Position numbers and translations under genes: made by a program. Below the pieces are notes generated by a model. It searched no databases, had not been told where the DNA came from, and was given only the letters and a program-made list of their open reading frames with translations. Shown here one piece after another: positions 1 to 8,698 of a stretch of 64,000 nt of DNA (the stretch's first letter is position 1; each line of letters opens with the position of its first letter). The DNA comes from Acidobacteriota bacterium (GTDB lineage: Bacteria; Zixibacteria; MSB-5A5; GN15; FEB-12): assembly GCA_035529075.1 (NCBI GenBank), contig DATKXK010000010.1, positions 229,401-293,400 on the forward strand. The letters run 5' to 3'.

Positions 1-2
1 TG

Positions 3-923
3 CCTGAGGAGTACAACTATGCGGTCACCGGCCCGTTCGAGTTCTTCGGCAAACTGAACTTTCTCAAGGCCGGTATCGTGCTTGCGGATGCCGTCACCAC
101 GGTGTCACCGCGCTACGCGGCGGAGATCCGGTCCTCGGCGGAGTTCGGTCGGGGTCTCGAGGGTGTGCTGAAGGAGCGGAGTGAAGTCCTTCACGGCATA
201 CTCAACGGCGTCGACTTGACTATCTGGTCACCGTCACGCGACAAGAAGATCCCGCACCGGTACGGTATCAGCAACCTCTCCGGCAAGCGTATGACCAGGG
301 TGGAGTTGCTGGGCAGGGCGCAGCTTCCCGTGCGGGACAGGACGCCGTTGATCGGTATGATTTCCCGCCTGGCGGACCAGAAGGGATGGGACCTGATAGC
401 CGATACCGCCGAGCGGCTTTTTGCCATGGATTTACAGATGATCGTGCTCGGAACCGGGGATGAGAAATACCACCGGCTGCTCGCAAAGCTGGAGCAGAAG
501 TACCCGGACAAGCTGAAGGCGTATCTGAGGTTCGATGATACCCTGGCCCACTGGATAGAGGCCGGGGCTGATATGTTCCTGATGCCGTCACGCTACGAAC
601 CCTGCGGGCTTAACCAGATGTACTCCCTGCGCTACGGGACGGTGCCGGTGGTCCGCGCCGTCGGCGGTCTGGCCGATACGGTGGCGGACTATGACCCGAA
701 AACGGGCGAGGGAACCGGGTTCGTGTTCCGGGACTACAGTGCGGAGGCGTTTTTGGAGGCGGTCCGGCGTGCCCTTACGCTGTTCACCGGTCGCCGCGTC
801 TGGATGAAGCTCATGAAGGCCGGCATGCGCCAGGATTTCTCATGGCAGCGCTCGGCCGTAAAATACGCCGAGCTTTTTGAAGAGGTGATCAGTCGGGGAC
901 CGGCAAACAGGGCGGTGCCTTGA
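3..923 (+). CDS. glgA: glycogen synthase, C-terminal part (5' truncated by window)
   Basis: The open frame runs from the window edge (frame begins at base 3), so only about the last 306 residues are visible; the family is usually near 480 residues. The product is a GT5 ADP-glucose:alpha-glucan glucosyltransferase that elongates glycogen in the cytoplasm. The visible part is the second Rossmann domain of the GT-B fold. It contains the segment GMISRLADQKGWDLI and the highly conserved PSRYEPCGLNQMYSLRYG stretch with the nucleotide-sugar-binding glutamate, followed by VGGLADTV. The stop codon overlaps the TTG start of the next gene by four bases, suggesting co-transcription. The N-terminal KxGGL motif lies outside the window. 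Confidence 0.95.
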   Translation, partial: PEEYNYAVTGPFEFFGKLNFLKAGIVLADAVTTVSPRYAAEIRSSAEFGRGLEGVLKERSEVLHGILNGVDLTIWSPSRDKKIPHRYGISNLSGKRMTRVELLGRAQLPVRDRTPLIGMISRLADQKGWDLIADTAERLFAMDLQMIVLGTGDEKYHRLLAKLEQKYPDKLKAYLRFDDTLAHWIEAGADMFLMPSRYEPCGLNQMYSLRYGTVPVVRAVGGLADTVADYDPKTGEGTGFVFRDYSAEAFLEAVRRALTLFTGRRVWMKLMKAGMRQDFSWQRSAVKYAELFEEVISRGPANRAVP

Positions 924-2803
924 AAAAACACCTGATAGTACTGCTGTTGCTCGCGCCCGCGCTTGCGGTCTACGCCGGGTTTGCCTACCACTTCGATTTC
1001 TACCAGGACGACGCCTACATCTCCTACCGGTACGTAGCCAACTACGTGAACGGTGATGGTCTCGTCTACAATGTGGGCGAGCACGTTGAAGGCTACACGA
1101 ATTTCGGCTGGGTCGCCTACCTCCTTCTGTGGGGTGCGATGGGGGCGGATTACCTGCTCGTCTCGAAGATCACCGGGTTTCTGCTCGGCTGGGGGATCAT
1201 ACTCGTCGGCTACCTGACGGCGCGCCTGGTCTTCGGTGAGCGACAGCGATGGTTTGCCGTTGGCGCAGCATACCTGGTCGGGCTGAACCAGTCGCTGGCC
1301 TACTGGTCACCGGCGGGTCTGGAAACCGCGGCTTTCGCCTTCTGCGCCGTGTTGTCGCTGTACCTGTACCTGAAGCAGAGTTGGCTGCTGACAGCTTCCC
1401 TTGCGTACGCGGTGCTGCTGCGGCCCGAGGGCGCGATGCTGGCCGGGCTGCTCATCCTGATTGAGTTCGTACAGCTGAAGAAGCTGCCGTTGTACACGAT
1501 TGTCTCGTCGGGTATCGCGCTGCTGCTGCTGGTGCCGTACGTCGCTTTCAAACTGCTCTATTACGGTTCGATCTTGCCCAACCCGTTTTACGCCAAGACG
1601 AGCTTCGATTTCACGCAGCTCTCGAACGGACTGGAATATACCGGAAGATTTCTGTCCCACTACGGGTTTTACGGGGTCAGTCTGGCCGTGCCGCTGATCT
1701 TCTGGCGCCGGCTGCACGCCGAGGCGAAAGCGGTATGGTTGTACACCGTCATATACAGCGCGTACGTCGTGCTCATCGGCGGTGATGTGCTCAAAGTGCA
1801 CCGTTTCTTCCTGCCGGTGACAGGCACGGTGGCCGTACTGACCTTGCTCCCGGTGGCGTTGGTGACGCATCGCCTGCGCGGACGCAACCGCCGCGTCGTC
1901 CTGTGCCTCGTGATGGTCCCGCTGCTTGCCCTTACATACTGGCTGCCGCGAGGATTCGTCGAGTACTACAATTTTCAGGAGAAGGCGTTTACGGCCAAGA
2001 TGCAGTATAAGGCTCGTGAAATGAAAAAGGCCGATGCCACGAACTTCTCCGTGGCGCTCGGAACGATCGGGATATTCGGCTATGAATTGATCGGGCATCA
2101 GATCATCGACATGCTCGGATTGACCGATTCGACGATTGCCCGCTATTCCGAGAAGCCGATCGAGGGCATGCAGACTACGTGGAAAGAGCAAAAGCACAAC
2201 TCCCGCTATCTGCTCGAGCGAGCGCCGGACTATATCATATTCTCGACCGGGATCAAGCCGTCCGCGCCTGCTGAAAAAGCGCTCCTGCTGTACTCTCAGT
2301 TTCTTTCGTCGTATCGGACGGTTGCCTGGTACTACCAGAATCCGGAAGTCTCTTCCAGAGGCATCATGTCGAGCGCATTCAAACGGGTCCGGCCCGTTGA
2401 AGGCGAGATCGTACCGACCTATCCACTGGAGTACGTCGAGAACTTCAAGCTGGGGCTGGAGGCGCACGTACGCGGCGACCAGCGGGCAGCCCTCCGGTAT
2501 TACGACCGGGCGCTCCAGGTGTCGCCGGAGCCGTACAACACGAATCTGCTTTATCAGAAAGCGTTCAGCCTCCTGGTACTGCGCCAGGACAACCTGGTGG
2601 AGCCAATCCTGAACTCGATCCTGCAACAGGATTCTCTGGTCTACGAAGCGCACCGCGAGCTGTACCTCTTTTCGATCTCCAGAGGGGACACGCGCCGGGC
2701 CGTCATACACCGTCGCTGGCTGCAGAAGCTTGTCCCCTGGTACCTGCCGCGCCTGGATTCCATTGCGGCGCAGTCGCTTGGGCGTCCCGTCCGTCGCCCG
2801 TGA
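920..2803 (+). CDS. GT-C-like multi-membrane-span glycosyltransferase with C-terminal TPR region
   Basis: A 627-residue membrane protein starting at a TTG that overlaps the glgA stop (TTGA). The N-terminus is a membrane segment followed by an acidic pair (D30-D31) in the context FYQDDAYISYRYVANYVNG and then GLVYNVGEHVEGYTNFGW. This first-loop pattern is typical of GT-C polyprenyl-phosphate-sugar transferases such as the AftB-like family. About ten hydrophobic segments follow to residue 340. The C-terminal 120 residues are soluble and contain TPR-like helices (GDQRAALRYYDRALQVSPEP). I infer transfer of a lipid-linked sugar to a periplasmic acceptor; neither donor nor acceptor can be told from sequence. 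The TPR tail is unusual for the family. Confidence 0.75.
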   Translation: MKKHLIVLLLLAPALAVYAGFAYHFDFYQDDAYISYRYVANYVNGDGLVYNVGEHVEGYTNFGWVAYLLLWGAMGADYLLVSKITGFLLGWGIILVGYLTARLVFGERQRWFAVGAAYLVGLNQSLAYWSPAGLETAAFAFCAVLSLYLYLKQSWLLTASLAYAVLLRPEGAMLAGLLILIEFVQLKKLPLYTIVSSGIALLLLVPYVAFKLLYYGSILPNPFYAKTSFDFTQLSNGLEYTGRFLSHYGFYGVSLAVPLIFWRRLHAEAKAVWLYTVIYSAYVVLIGGDVLKVHRFFLPVTGTVAVLTLLPVALVTHRLRGRNRRVVLCLVMVPLLALTYWLPRGFVEYYNFQEKAFTAKMQYKAREMKKADATNFSVALGTIGIFGYELIGHQIIDMLGLTDSTIARYSEKPIEGMQTTWKEQKHNSRYLLERAPDYIIFSTGIKPSAPAEKALLLYSQFLSSYRTVAWYYQNPEVSSRGIMSSAFKRVRPVEGEIVPTYPLEYVENFKLGLEAHVRGDQRAALRYYDRALQVSPEPYNTNLLYQKAFSLLVLRQDNLVEPILNSILQQDSLVYEAHRELYLFSISRGDTRRAVIHRRWLQKLVPWYLPRLDSIAAQSLGRPVRRP

Positions 2804-2818
2804 AATGATACTATGGGG

Positions 2819-2846
2819 TTGACAAAGTCACCGGCCGATATATATT
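2819..2846 (+). promoter_or_regulatory. sigma70-type promoter for the tRNA pair
   Basis: A consensus TTGACA at 2819-2824 is followed after 16 bases by TATATT at 2841-2846, and the first tRNA begins about 33 bases downstream. It lies immediately after the stop of the GT-C gene. Confidence 0.7.
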
Positions 2847-2878
2847 TCAGACGTGTTGCCATGGCAGCATCTTTACAA

Positions 2879-2957
<79 letters not shown>

Positions 2958-2960
2958 TTA

Positions 2961-3032
<72 letters not shown>

Positions 3033-3177
3033 TTTCTTGATGCCCCCGGCGCCTGAGCGATCTTCCCTCCCGCCGTAACTTGTTGTGTCTTCCTGTATTC
3101 GGCTGTATCAGGGCTTGCTGACGAATGTCTGTGATCGTCAGTCTGACCGTGCTATATACTGGCACGGCCAAAACTAC

Positions 3178-3206
3178 TTGACAGAATATGGGCTAAGACG
3201 TATATT
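3178..3206 (+). promoter_or_regulatory. strong sigma70-type promoter upstream of the M6 protease gene
   Basis: TTGACA at 3178-3183, a 17-base spacer and TATATT at 3201-3206 give a near-consensus promoter. Transcription would begin near 3213, about 410 bases before the chosen start of the protease gene. Confidence 0.7.
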
Positions 3207-3625
3207 TTTATCAGACGATGAGTTCTCGCCAGCATGGTCGGTTGCTGCCCCCGTGAGCGGATCGGCGGCAGGTATTGCCAGCGTAAGAGGATGGTATTAG
3301 GTATAGGTCCGCGCGCAGACTCCGTATTCAGGAATCTCGCACCCTCTTACCTCATCATCGCTATGGGCGCAGTCACGCAGAGATCATTGTCATTTCGAAT
3401 TCTTGCGTTCGCCCGGGTCCGGGTGCCTCAAGTGAATTATTCCGGACCTGTCTGACCGGCCGCTGCGACCGGGCACCGAACAGAAACAACTTGGAGATAA
3501 CAGTCGGATTCCTCAGCCAGGCCATATCGGGCCGGCTCAACCATCGCCGGCCTCAAGATTGCCGGGGGTCGTTGTGGAGAAACCGGAAGACTTGCAGGCT
3601 CCGTGGCCTGCAGGAGGAGGAAGTC
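3207..3625 (+). other. long 5' leader of the M6 protease gene
   Basis: About 410 bases lie between the promoter and the ATG with no convincing coding sequence. Just before the start, GCAGGC (3594-3599) and GCCTGC (3606-3611) form a hairpin with a six-base loop that directly abuts the Shine-Dalgarno run AGGAGGAGG (3612-3620). I recognise no known riboswitch class. The leader could be regulatory or simply a long untranslated region. Confidence 0.5.
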
Positions 3626-6600
3626 ATGTTTCAAAAGGGCCTCGCGGTAGTAACCGCGACAGTGCTGTTCTGCTTGCTGACGTCGCCGACATCGGCCGTA
3701 ACACCGCCGGTCAAGGGAGTCCAATTCCCTCAGCACGTCATTGAAGCCCAGAAAGTGATTTCAGAGACGTATGGTGTGTCCAGCATCGCGACCCGCCTGC
3801 GCGAGATCAAACGGGAAAAGGAGCTGGCCGCAGAAACCGACGCCGTGTATCGCCCGGCGACGGTGACGTTTAACATTCCGGTCGTGATGGGGTCGTACTC
3901 CAACAACGCCCATATTTTCACGGCCGGACAGTTTTGGGAGCAACTGTTCGGCTTCAATCCGACCGGGAGTATGGCCGACTACTTCGATGAAGTTTCGTAC
4001 GGTGAGTTCAACGTGACGGGTACCGTCTACGGGCCATTCACGGCAGCCCAGACACAGGCGTATTACGTGCAGGACGATAACGGCTTCGGCGTCGATTTTC
4101 CCACCAATGCCTCCGGGTTCATTTACAGCATCCTGGGCGTCGGCGACCCTACCATTGATTTCTCCCAGTATGATAACGACGGTCCCGACGGCATACCCAA
4201 CTCCGGCGACGACGACGGCTTTGTGGACGCGCTGATTGTGATCTTCCCCGACGGCGACGCCGCGGCCGGTGACAACGACAACCTGTGGGCACACAAGTGG
4301 AATCTTCAATATGGAGCGGGGGCTCCCTATACGACCAACGACGCGCGCTACGGCGGCGGCAATATCGAAATCGATCTCTACACTATCCAGGGAGGGGAGA
4401 AGGGTGCCGGGACGCTCAACCAGATCCGGCCGATCGGCACTTTTTGCCACGAGTTCGGCCACGTGCTGGGATTGCCGGACCTGTACGACTCTGACAACAG
4501 TTCGTACGGCGTGGGCACGTACTGCCTGATGGGTTCCGGAAACTGGGGGGTAGACTGGAGTGTGGACACCGAGCACCACCCCACGCACCCGAGCGCCTGG
4601 TGCAAGGTCGACATGGGCTGGGTCATACCCAAGACCGTCATCCACACCTGGGTGCGGGATATTCCGCCCGTCGAGACCGACCCCATGGTCTACCGGCTTT
4701 GGGAGGACGCTTACCAGGGTACGCGGTACTTCCTGCTGGAAAACCGTACCCAAACCGGTTTTGACGTGGACTTTGCCGGCGAAGGTGTGCTGATCTGGCA
4801 CGTTAACGAGGACGTCTGCTACGACAACTCGGTAGACAACTTCCGGCTGGTCGACCTCGAGGAAGCCGACGGCCTTGACCAGATCGACCACAAGACCAGC
4901 TACATGGACGCGGGCGACTTCTACCCGGGCTCAACCAACAACACCGAGTTCTCCGACGTTACCTACCCCAGCGCCAAGGACGTCTTCGGCGAGTTTACCG
5001 CCGCCGTGGCGACGAACTTCGCCTACGGTGCCGGGTCCGACGTGTCGGTTACGCTGACCCAGCGCAGCCTGTACGGGTATACGCTGGCCTATCACCACCA
5101 CAGCAATATGCGAAGCTGGGGGTCCGCCAGCCCGCAGGTCATGTACGGCGCGGTGCGTTTTACGTCATTCACGGACGGTCTGGTGACGTCGGTGCAACTC
5201 GGGGCGCATGAAGGCACGCCGGTCGGATACAGCGTGCGGATTTTCGACGACATAGTGTCGGGTTCACCGAGCGGCCTGAACTCGACGACGACGGGCACGT
5301 TCCCCAACTATCCGAACGACCGGTATCATGAAATCACGCTGTCGTCACCGCTGACCGTTACGACGGGTCAGACCTTCCTGGTTGACGGCGCCTGGGGACC
5401 GGACGATTACGCCATACCGTATACTTACCGCGAGCCGGTGTCCGGTCAGTCGTTCTTCTCTGGCGACGGCTCGAGTTACTCCAACTGGACGGACAAGGAT
5501 GTGCTCGTTCGTGCCCGCGTTCAGTTTGCCAGCGGCATGGCGCCTGAGATCCTGACGGTTACCCCGGCGCAAAACGAACTGAACGTCGTACCTTACACCA
5601 ACATCTGGGTCAGGTTCAACGCCGACATGGACGAATCCACTTTCACCAACTCGACCTTCGTGGTGCACGGCGATCAGACCGGTCTGCATCCGGGCACGTT
5701 TGGCTATAACTCCCTGACCCATACGGTCACCTTCAATCCCTCGGTCGATTTTGCCGACGGCGAAGAGGTGTCGGTCGTGCTGACCACCGGTATCGAGTCG
5801 GCCGTGGGGATGCCGCTGGACAGCAGTTACGCCTGGTCATTCAGGGTTGCGGTGGTGGACGGCTTTGCCACTTTTGTCACGGATTCGGCGTACTCGCTCG
5901 GTCCGCACATGGCCGTCGTCCCGCAGCACGTCGCGGCGGCGGACCTCGACGGTGACGGCGACATGGACCTCGCGACGTGCAACGCAACGGACACGGTTTC
6001 GGTGCTGTTAAACGACGGGACGGGGACTTTCGGGCCGCACGCGAATTACTACGCCGGCCAGGACCCAACCGGGATCACGGTGGCTGACCTGGACGCCGAC
6101 GGGGACCTCGACATAGCCGTCCCCCGGCAAAGGGACAGCGTGTCGGTGCTGCTGAACAACAGTGACGGCACCTTTGCGCCGGTCGCTTCCTACCCGACGG
6201 CCGCATGGGGCGTCTGTATCGCCCATGGTGATATCGACGGGGACGGAGATATAGACCTCGTGACGGGAGACCACAGTACAGATGAGGTTCGAGTCTCGCT
6301 GAACAACGGTGACGGCACGTTCGCCTTCGGCTACCCGGTGCAGGTGGGTCTGCGTCCGGACGGCGTGACGGTGGCCGACCTGGACAACGACGGTAATCTG
6401 GATATCGCCACGGCCAATACTGATGACAACGACGTCACTGTCCAGTGGAACTGGGGCGGTGGGCTGTTCAGCTACCCCATGGACTACCCGGTCGATGACC
6501 GACCGGTGGCCGTCACGACCGGTGATTTCAACGCCGACGGTCTGGCTGACCTCGCCGTTGCCTGCCTGTGGTCCTGGACCGTCTCGGTGCTGATAAACCA

Positions 6601-8485
6601 GGGCGACAGCATGTTCGCGGTGCACGTGGATTACCCGGTCAGCGAAATGCCGTGGTCAGTGACCGCGGCCGACGTTGACGGTGACGGAGACCTCGACCTC
6701 ACCGCCTCCTGCCCGAATACGGAAGATATATCCGTACTTCTCAATAACGGAGACGGTACTTTTGCACCCTATGTGGCCTATCCGGTTCAGTCAGAGGGGC
6801 CGATGTGCGTAGATCCCGCCGATCTCGACGGCGACGGGGACATGGACCTGGCGGTGGCCTGCCAAATGTCGAGTGACATCGTAGTCATGTTCAACCAGTA
6901 CGCGGCGGTGCCGCACGTTGTGAGCGCTACGCCGGCGCAGAATGCGCTCAATATCGGTCTCGACTCGTCGATTACGATCCGCTTTGACATGGACATGGAC
7001 TGGTTGGACATGAGCGATGCCAACATCACGCTAAACGGCTCGTGCAGCGGCCCGCACGAGTGGAGCAGATCATTCTACCAGCCGGACCTCACCGTGACCC
7101 TGGACCCCGTGATCGACTTCGACCACGGCGAACAGGTGACGGTCGTCGTGACCCGCAAGGTTCATTCCTCCCTCGGGATTCCGCTGGCAGATGCCTATGC
7201 GTGGACGTTCACCGCGGTCGTCGACAGCAGTGACGGTATGTTTGACCTTGATTCGACGTATGCCATTACCGGGTACGAGATTGGTTGCGTATATGCAGCC
7301 GACTTCAACGGTGATACATATCCTGACCTGGCCGTTACCCATCGTTCCTACCGCTATGCCGTAGTGGCACTGAACAACGGTGACGGCACGTACGGGCCCC
7401 CGGTGGCCTACGATGTCGGCAAAAATCCGTATTCGGTGATCGCCGCAGACTTCGACGGCGACGGAGATATCGATGTGGCCACAGCCGAGGACGGTGGCAC
7501 CGGCGTCTCGGTTCTAAAAAACAACGGTGACGGCACCTTCGGCTCGCTGCAGATCTACCCCGTAGGGGCGTGGAAACTCTGTGCGGCTGACTTGGACGGC
7601 GACGGGGACCATGACATCGCAGCCGCGGGGCCGTGGGACAGCCTTTCAGTGCTGTTCAATGACGGCACCGGAGCTTTTGCATATACGCGTACGTTTCCCA
7701 TAAGTCCGGCCGGCACGTATCCCTGGGCCGTCTGTTCGGCGGACCTTGATAATGACGGAGACTTTGACCTGGCGGCGTCCACCACCAATGGCTGGTTCGT
7801 TGCGCTGCTTAACGCAGGGGACGGCACGTTTTCGCAGCACGATGCGAACTGGATGGGGGATGATCCCGATCACATTATAGCTGCGGACCTTGATGGTGAC
7901 GGCGATCAGGACCTGGCCACTGCCCACATGACTACAGACGGAGCGGTGGTGGTCCGTGCCAACAACGGTGACGGCACGTTCGGCGCCCTCTATACTTACC
8001 CGGTCGGTCCCAATGTGTTCTCACTTGTCGCTGGTGACTTGAACGGCGATGGTCACCTTGACCTGGCGGCCACGCCCTTTGGCGCCGCTGCCGCCTCGGT
8101 TCTTCTGAACAACGGTGACGGAACCTTTGCGGAACCATCAGCCTACACGTGCGGTGACGATGCCTGGTTTCTCTGCGCCGCGGACGTAGACAATGACGGC
8201 GCAGTGGATCTTGTCACTGTGAGCGACAGTAAATTCGCCGTCCTTATCAACCGTTGCTGCATGGGTCTGACGGGCAACGTTGACGGCAGCGAGGCCGAGG
8301 ACCCGGATATCGGCGACCTTACGGCCCTGATCGACTACCTGTTCATCTCCCAGCAGGAGCCGGACTGTCCGGAAGAAGGGAACATCGACGGCGATGCGAA
8401 CGGCACGGTCGACATCGGCGATCTGACGGCGCTGATCAGGTACCTGTTTATCGACGCGACTGCCATTCCGGCACCGTGTCAATAG
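3626..8485 (+). CDS. secreted M6-family metalloprotease with two Ig/FG-GAP propeller modules and a dockerin
   Basis: The ATG at 3626 is chosen because AGGAGGAGG lies just upstream and a signal peptide follows (MFQKGLAVVTATVLFCLLTS, cut near TSA). The 1619-residue product has a propeptide, then an M6 (immune inhibitor A-like) catalytic domain with zinc motif HEFGH at 275-279 followed by GLPD. Next come an Ig-like Big_5 domain (about 640-745), seven FG-GAP/VCBS repeats of the type ADLDGDGDMDLA..LNNGDGTFA (about 750-1090), a second Big_5 domain (about 1095-1197), seven more repeats (about 1200-1540), and paired dockerin-like calcium repeats to the C-terminus. It is expected to act outside the cell, with calcium-binding propellers and a dockerin for binding or anchoring. 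The substrate is unknown. Confidence 0.88.
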   Translation: MFQKGLAVVTATVLFCLLTSPTSAVTPPVKGVQFPQHVIEAQKVISETYGVSSIATRLREIKREKELAAETDAVYRPATVTFNIPVVMGSYSNNAHIFTAGQFWEQLFGFNPTGSMADYFDEVSYGEFNVTGTVYGPFTAAQTQAYYVQDDNGFGVDFPTNASGFIYSILGVGDPTIDFSQYDNDGPDGIPNSGDDDGFVDALIVIFPDGDAAAGDNDNLWAHKWNLQYGAGAPYTTNDARYGGGNIEIDLYTIQGGEKGAGTLNQIRPIGTFCHEFGHVLGLPDLYDSDNSSYGVGTYCLMGSGNWGVDWSVDTEHHPTHPSAWCKVDMGWVIPKTVIHTWVRDIPPVETDPMVYRLWEDAYQGTRYFLLENRTQTGFDVDFAGEGVLIWHVNEDVCYDNSVDNFRLVDLEEADGLDQIDHKTSYMDAGDFYPGSTNNTEFSDVTYPSAKDVFGEFTAAVATNFAYGAGSDVSVTLTQRSLYGYTLAYHHHSNMRSWGSASPQVMYGAVRFTSFTDGLVTSVQLGAHEGTPVGYSVRIFDDIVSGSPSGLNSTTTGTFPNYPNDRYHEITLSSPLTVTTGQTFLVDGAWGPDDYAIPYTYREPVSGQSFFSGDGSSYSNWTDKDVLVRARVQFASGMAPEILTVTPAQNELNVVPYTNIWVRFNADMDESTFTNSTFVVHGDQTGLHPGTFGYNSLTHTVTFNPSVDFADGEEVSVVLTTGIESAVGMPLDSSYAWSFRVAVVDGFATFVTDSAYSLGPHMAVVPQHVAAADLDGDGDMDLATCNATDTVSVLLNDGTGTFGPHANYYAGQDPTGITVADLDADGDLDIAVPRQRDSVSVLLNNSDGTFAPVASYPTAAWGVCIAHGDIDGDGDIDLVTGDHSTDEVRVSLNNGDGTFAFGYPVQVGLRPDGVTVADLDNDGNLDIATANTDDNDVTVQWNWGGGLFSYPMDYPVDDRPVAVTTGDFNADGLADLAVACLWSWTVSVLINQGDSMFAVHVDYPVSEMPWSVTAADVDGDGDLDLTASCPNTEDISVLLNNGDGTFAPYVAYPVQSEGPMCVDPADLDGDGDMDLAVACQMSSDIVVMFNQYAAVPHVVSATPAQNALNIGLDSSITIRFDMDMDWLDMSDANITLNGSCSGPHEWSRSFYQPDLTVTLDPVIDFDHGEQVTVVVTRKVHSSLGIPLADAYAWTFTAVVDSSDGMFDLDSTYAITGYEIGCVYAADFNGDTYPDLAVTHRSYRYAVVALNNGDGTYGPPVAYDVGKNPYSVIAADFDGDGDIDVATAEDGGTGVSVLKNNGDGTFGSLQIYPVGAWKLCAADLDGDGDHDIAAAGPWDSLSVLFNDGTGAFAYTRTFPISPAGTYPWAVCSADLDNDGDFDLAASTTNGWFVALLNAGDGTFSQHDANWMGDDPDHIIAADLDGDGDQDLATAHMTTDGAVVVRANNGDGTFGALYTYPVGPNVFSLVAGDLNGDGHLDLAATPFGAAAASVLLNNGDGTFAEPSAYTCGDDAWFLCAADVDNDGAVDLVTVSDSKFAVLINRCCMGLTGNVDGSEAEDPDIGDLTALIDYLFISQQEPDCPEEGNIDGDANGTVDIGDLTALIRYLFIDATAIPAPCQ

Positions 8486-8530
8486 GATAACCGCACCACC
8501 GTCATTGGTGGTACGGGTTAGTGAGTTGTA

Positions 8531-8560
8531 ACGCCACCCTCGAGGTTTCGGGGGTGGCGT
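8531..8560 (+). other. 3' hairpin after the M6 protease gene, no T tract
   Basis: ACGCCACCC (8531-8539) pairs with GGGTGGCGT (8552-8560), with an inner CGA/TCG extension and a four-base loop. No run of T follows, so intrinsic termination is doubtful; it may stabilise the mRNA 3' end. A near-identical hairpin follows the next gene. Confidence 0.6.
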
Positions 8561-8593
8561 ATTGTGTTCGGTGTCAGGGATTTGCGAATCTCC

Positions 8594-8621
8594 TTGACAC
8601 AATTGTGGGGGGGGGTATTTT
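8594..8621 (+). promoter_or_regulatory. promoter with G9 tract in a 16-base spacer
   Basis: TTGACA (8594-8599) and TATTTT (8616-8621) are separated by 16 bases, nine of which are an uninterrupted G run (8607-8615) directly abutting the -10 box. A homopolymer here can change spacer length by slipped-strand mispairing, a known cause of promoter phase variation in other bacteria. The transcript would begin near 8628, about 70 bases before the ATG. Confidence 0.72.
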
Positions 8622-8698
8622 GTGAGTGTTAGGGGAACTACCTGCACACCTTCGATTCTGCCCGTCTCACGCAGGCAACGAGTTGACGGGAGGCTGCG

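Noticed and set aside
1307-2710. 467-codon minus-strand frame opposite the GT-C gene
   Set aside because: It is an antisense shadow; the plus frame has clear membrane and TPR motifs, and the minus translation is Gln/Arg-rich without a domain or ribosome site.
3761-4891. 376-codon minus-strand frame opposite the M6 protease
   Set aside because: It is antisense to the catalytic domain, Val/Gly/His-rich and without motif or start signal.
8531-8560. Hairpin as a classical intrinsic terminator
   Set aside because: No T run follows; it is listed as a 3' hairpin only.
8607-8615. G9 run as a sequencing artefact
   Set aside because: The same run occurs in an independent duplicate copy at 10459-10467 with differing flanking bases, so simple error is less likely, although exact length should be verified.
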